Part shown: piece by piece, positions 60,011 to 64,000 of the stretch | Position numbering within the stretch: position 1 is the stretch's first letter | Layout of the letters: each line of letters opens with the position of its first letter | NCBI GenBank assembly: GCA_940671915.1 | Contig: CALNVZ010003434.1 | Location: 10,904,137-10,968,136 of the forward strand | DNA length: 64,000 bases | Reading direction: 5' to 3' | Source: Paracentrotus lividus | Lineage: Eukaryota; Echinodermata; Echinoidea; Camarodonta; Echinidae | Notes under the pieces: model-generated | The model's database searches: none | The model's input: only the letters and a program-made list of their open reading frames with translations | What the model was told of the DNA's origin: nothing | Made by a program: the position numbers and the translations under genes

Positions 60011-60694
60011 GGGTACATGCAGGTAATATGGGCCACCAGGTAATATGGGCCACCTGAAGCAAATCATGTCGTGACCGTCGACCGGTGACAGGTGACCGGA
60101 CTGTGAGCGCCATTATGTTGTTCATATGAACTGTATACGAAAATCTATCATCGTGAGAGCAACTGATGCCGAAATTTCTCTGAGAAAATTGCTGAAAACC
60201 AACAAGGTAGGTAAAACTTACGACAATTTTGTACCCTGATGTAAAAATTGATATTTCACAGAATGTGATGGTGAAAGAGTGTTTGAGGGGGTAACCTCAA
60301 TTGTCTGTATATTTAGTAAGCTTATAGTTTCATTTTGATCATACTAGCGTGTGCAGGTCAATTTGTTGTAGTGAAAGGGTGCTATGTGGCATTGAATGCT
60401 TGCCTGACATAGCAACATGATTTTCACCATTTTAAGCAAATTCCAGACATAGTACAGTCATTGTAGTTTTTTAAAAATACATTAAATACATGTGTGCAGG
60501 TAATATTGGCACTTTGTTGATGACGTCAACATTTGAATATTGCAGACAGGGGGGTTGGTGATAATTGTTTTTCTTCACAATAAAAGTTAGAGCAGTAGTT
60601 ATTGATTCATTTAAACAAAGATTAGACTGTGTGTCATTTTGTAATTTTATGCAAATTAGGCAAATGAGTTTAGGGGCCCATATTGTATATACCC
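60011..60694. mobile_element. 684-bp TA-flanked element, GGTAATATGGGCC ends
   Basis: Left GGGTACATGCAGGTAATATG then GGCC; right is the complement of GGGTATATACAATATGGGCC. TA sits outside both ends (60009-60010 and 60695-60696). Just inside the left end GGTAATATGGGCCACC is repeated once more, and GCAGGTAATATTGGCAC appears at 60498. No long frame is present. Layout (GGG ends, TA target, repeated subterminal words) resembles the 855-bp element at 3742; relatedness is only suggested. Confidence 0.75.
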
Positions 60695-60799
60695 TATTTA
60701 TGTTTTTTTTTAAATATATATTTGTTTGTTTGAATTACACTAAAAACAGTAACAAGTGTATTCAACTGCCTTTCTCTTTCATACCTAGTCGTTCTCTCA

Positions 60800-60805
60800 C
60801 TCATT

Positions 60806-60838
<33 letters not shown>

Positions 60839-60856
60839 CCTCCCTCCCTCCCCCGT
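60800..60856. repeat. (CT)n / CCCT tract
   Basis: CT repeats interrupted by TTT and CCCTCCCTCC. Simple sequence. Confidence 0.9.
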
Positions 60857-61139
60857 CTCTGTTCTATCCTTATAACATATGTCTTTTTAAAAACTCTACT
60901 CTACCTTGTTTTTAATGACAGGGCTATCAATTATCAATAATATTAATAAGCCCAGCACCTGCCTGCATGGGTTCAGAAACGAAGTTCCAGCTAAGGCACC
61001 CGCCTGTCTGTTCTTGTATCTTATTAATTTTGCAATAATGCCAAGGCCAAATGAGTGATGTAAATAATGTTTGAAAATAGAAAGATAACGGAGGAAGGTG
61101 AAGAAGTCAGGAAGGGTAGTCATGGAGTAGATAGGAGGA

Positions 61140-61560
61140 ATGAGTGGGGAAATGAGGGGAGAGAGAAAGACATGGTAGAGAGAAAGAGAGAGAGTATGAC
61201 TAGAATGAAAGAAAAAGACATACACTATTATTCATTTAACAAAGAGAGAGAGAGAGAGGGGAGGGGGGAGAAAGAGAGAGAAAGAGAGAAAGAGAGGGAG
61301 GGAAAAAAGAGAGAGAAAGAGAGAGAGAGAGGGATGGAGAAAGAGAGTAGGGCTAGAGAGGTGAAATATAAAGGCTTACACTAAATTTATTTAACAAAAG
61401 AGAGAGAGAGAGGGGGGAAGACAGAATATAGCTCGTAGAGGGAGATATGTTATAAATAGAAAAGAGAATGTGAAACCGTAAAAGGTTCAATATAACTGAA
61501 GATATAGAAAAAAAGGGTATAGAGAGGGAGAGACAGAGACAGAGAGAGGGATGAGACTAT
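61140..61560. repeat. GA-rich polypurine region
   Basis: Multiple GA, GAAA and GGGA runs over 400 bp; the 105-codon frame of E/R/K residues at 61067-61384 is a compositional artefact. Confidence 0.9.
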
Positions 61561-61835
61561 TTTGCAACAGCGATTCATTGCACAGAGAAGATATGTCATG
61601 ACCTTAATCAACATTTCTCATTCGCGGCATGACGTAAACAAAGAGCAACGATGACGTCATATTTCAGAGTGCAGCATAAAGGTTTATTTGTAATCAATGA
61701 AGTACCTCTTGAGAAATTAAAAAGAAAAAGATAATATTTGAATTAGTACATGTACTAACCATCTGTTCTCGTAATGTCCAATTTAGTTAAATGTCGATGT
61801 TTGTCATTGTTTGTCGGGTTATGTTTTTAGAGGTG

Positions 61836-61849
61836 GGGAGAGAGAGAGG

Positions 61850-61907
<58 letters not shown>

Positions 61908-61912
61908 GTGAG
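61836..61912. repeat. (GA)n microsatellite
   Basis: About 75 bp of GA repeats; a second shorter run lies at 62018-62041. Confidence 0.95.
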
Positions 61913-62041
61913 GGACCTGAGAATGTAAACAAAAGAGTAACGTGACGGGATATAAGTGCAATATAGATAGAGAAACAGACATGATAATGTACGCAGATAA
62001 ATGGATAGATGTAGATTGAAAGAGAGAGAGAGAGAGAGAGA

Positions 62042-63060
62042 ACTTTATATGACTGACATTTAGCGTCCCTTGGTATTGCACTTTTACGTCACCAACTTAC
62101 CGTGGCAATCGTTTGACCATGTTGATTGTATGTTGGTATTTAAAATGAAATTGAAATTCAATTAGTATTGGTTTGTCAAAGCAGATAATGATATGTTTTG
62201 TCAAGGGCTTTCGGAACAGATGGTTAAAATACAGATTATCTACTGTCTTACAAAGCAGCAATCCGCATACGTGAAATCGAAAAAAATCCAGTGTTTATGA
62301 CGTCACAATACCCGTCCATCATTACTAGTATATTCTATTAATGTATGATGAATTGATGCCAATCATTGTCCTTGTACCACGTATGATACCTCGACTACGT
62401 CATCTTTCAATGTACCTCTCCTGTTCATAGGAGTTGCAAAAAGTTAATGCGTGCAAAAACAGGCAGGGTCCAGTAAAATCACTGTTGATGACACCAGTTC
62501 ATTTTAAAATTTCTAATTTGAAAGATAAATTATCTTACATAAGTTAGGAGAAGCATAATAAATATAATAATGATAAAGAAGTGACGGGAGAAAGTATTGT
62601 AAATACATGATGAAATCACCCGATGGTGGGGGGGGGGGGGGGTGCAGGAAATGGTCCGGAATCTAATGCTGCCAATGCCAGAAGAGGGCTCAATATCATA
62701 TAATTACCAATAGTAACTATGCAATTGAATAAGGCCAATATGGCGTGATGTAATAACATAAGACAAAATTGATCACAACTTAGAATAGTAATATAGACAT
62801 ATTGCATAATTATTATATTGAAACAAAAGGGGAAATAGCGAGAGGAGCAATACAGGCCTAATGTTGAAGCATAATGCGAGCGTAATATTACTTCAAAATT
62901 AATATTAATTCACAAGTTTAAAAACCAAACGCTTCCAAAATAGCCCTTTGCCTTTTCTGGTAAACCTACTCAACCAAAGATAATCTCACTTTCGTCTCAT
63001 CTCAGTAGATTTTGTAAGCTAGTCTTTTCTCCATCTTTGCTGTTATGTATCTGTAATTAT
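62042..63060. other. No gene identified
   Basis: AT-rich sequence with a 14-G run near 62628-62641. No recognisable motif. Confidence 0.5.
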
Positions 63061-63252
63061 TTCATAAGAGCTTGTTACTTTAAAGATGCTTGCTTTATAA
63101 AATTTGAATTGAAATTGAATTTTTAACTTGTATATAATTATTTATTTATGTTATGTTCAATAATGTAAACAAGAATATTTCAGTTTTTACTGCCTTTCTT
63201 GTAAAATGCTCGATTGCTTAATAAACCATTATTGAATTGAATTGAATTGAAC
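63061..63252 (+). other. Probable retroposon or transcript 3' tail
   Basis: AT-rich stretch ending TTGCTTAATAAACCATTATTG, which contains the polyadenylation signal AATAAA, then (AATTG)n: ATTGAATTGAATTGAATTG. A short tandem tail after AATAAA is usual for LINE/SINE 3' ends. The body upstream was not identified. Confidence 0.4.
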
Positions 63253-64000
63253 GAAATGAACAATGAATTAAGAGTCTAATAAGGAAAAGAGCGGAGGAAA
63301 AGAACAAAGTATTGGAACTGAGCAAAAATAACAAGACCCACATTCATAAGGAGAAGAAGGAGAGGAGGAAAATAAGGTATGGAATAACAAACTAAAGAGA
63401 AAATATGAGAATAGTTAGCATAGAATTAGAAGAGGAATATCATGAAAAGGCATGTAGACGAATTTTCGTCATGCATTTTGTGGTGCTTTTGAAATTCAGC
63501 TCCGCCCCCTCCAAATGAATAATATGTTGTCATAAGACCCCTCCCTCCTCCCTCCCCCTCCCCCTCCGCTATGATTTAATCAGAGGTGCATGCGACTTGG
63601 AATGATGGCAGGCGATTGATTGCTTAACACTTACTCTGAATTCCCGCGGGAACATTCTACAGACAAACCAGTAATTAATTGATAAAGTTTACACAAGGAC
63701 CGGTCGAGTGAAGTGAAAATGAGACGCGTATAAAATGTGAATGCGTGATGTAACAACATCATCAAACAGAATAACCGATCTAATGATGGATTATCGATTC
63801 TAATGTGGTGCTGGAACTGAGTGGGTCCATTGGTAATAAATCTGTGTTTTTAAGAGCAGCGCAGGGCACTGAACCTTTAAATGAATATTAATTGGCAGGG
63901 GATTTCCTCGCGTGAACAAGATATTCCTTAATGAGATGACGGAAATTCGAAATTTTTCCACTTATGTAAAACAAATTGCTGGCACTCTCTGATAGACCGT
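63253..64000. other. No gene seen
   Basis: Purine-rich then mixed sequence with a CCCCTCC run near 63538-63567. No coding frame of note. Confidence 0.5.

Overview
The window is AT-rich, repeat-dense, almost gene-free animal nuclear DNA. The dense small inverted-repeat transposons, long GA/CT tracts, AGGCCTA-type words, tRNA-derived SINE head, CR1/Jockey-type LINE and Crypton-type (DUF3504) exon together suggest a marine invertebrate deuterostome, most likely a sea urchin. That assignment is inference: no ribosomal, mitochondrial or single-copy marker gene is present. There is one assembly gap of 60 N (45708-45767). Nearly all long open frames lie in simple-sequence or minisatellite DNA and are not genes.

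Layout. 1-2160: decayed interspersed repeats. 2161-5058: a minisatellite complex in which a 13-bp unit and a 41-bp unit derived from its reverse complement face each other, interrupted by an 855-bp TA-flanked transposon. 5267-5732: a Tc1/mariner-like MITE (shorter copy near 48.3 kb). 9717-15468: several MITEs, including one nested inside another. 15516-17382: overlapping fold-back elements rich in CGTTC/CGTCC words. 20274-20493: the only credible host-like coding piece, a first exon of a Crypton/KCTD1/QRICH1/ZMYM-type protein, followed 11 bp later by a 162-bp near-perfect hairpin. 25045-25941: an 897-bp fold-back mariner-type element. 27-28 kb: SINE head and GAGACGTCTC-containing repeats. 30776-32301: a Helitron/HINE-like element with about nine 147-bp monomers carrying AGGTCA half-site clusters. 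36098-38105: a 5'-truncated LINE with reverse transcriptase motifs, broken by one stop and one frameshift. 41.8-55.2 kb: further MITEs with TTAA, TA or unclear target duplications, an AAT microsatellite with duplicated flanks, a 154-bp tandem duplication and an RFX X-box. 60011-60694: another TA-flanked element. 61-64 kb: GA tracts and a probable retroposon or 3'-UTR tail.

The window is best read as an intergenic or intronic repeat landscape: more than fifteen distinct non-autonomous elements and only one recognised transposition protein, the decayed LINE reverse transcriptase. No operon-like or multi-gene system is present. The parts most worth following up are the fold-back elements, the mirrored minisatellite, the nuclear-receptor half-site array and the Crypton-type exon beside its hairpin.
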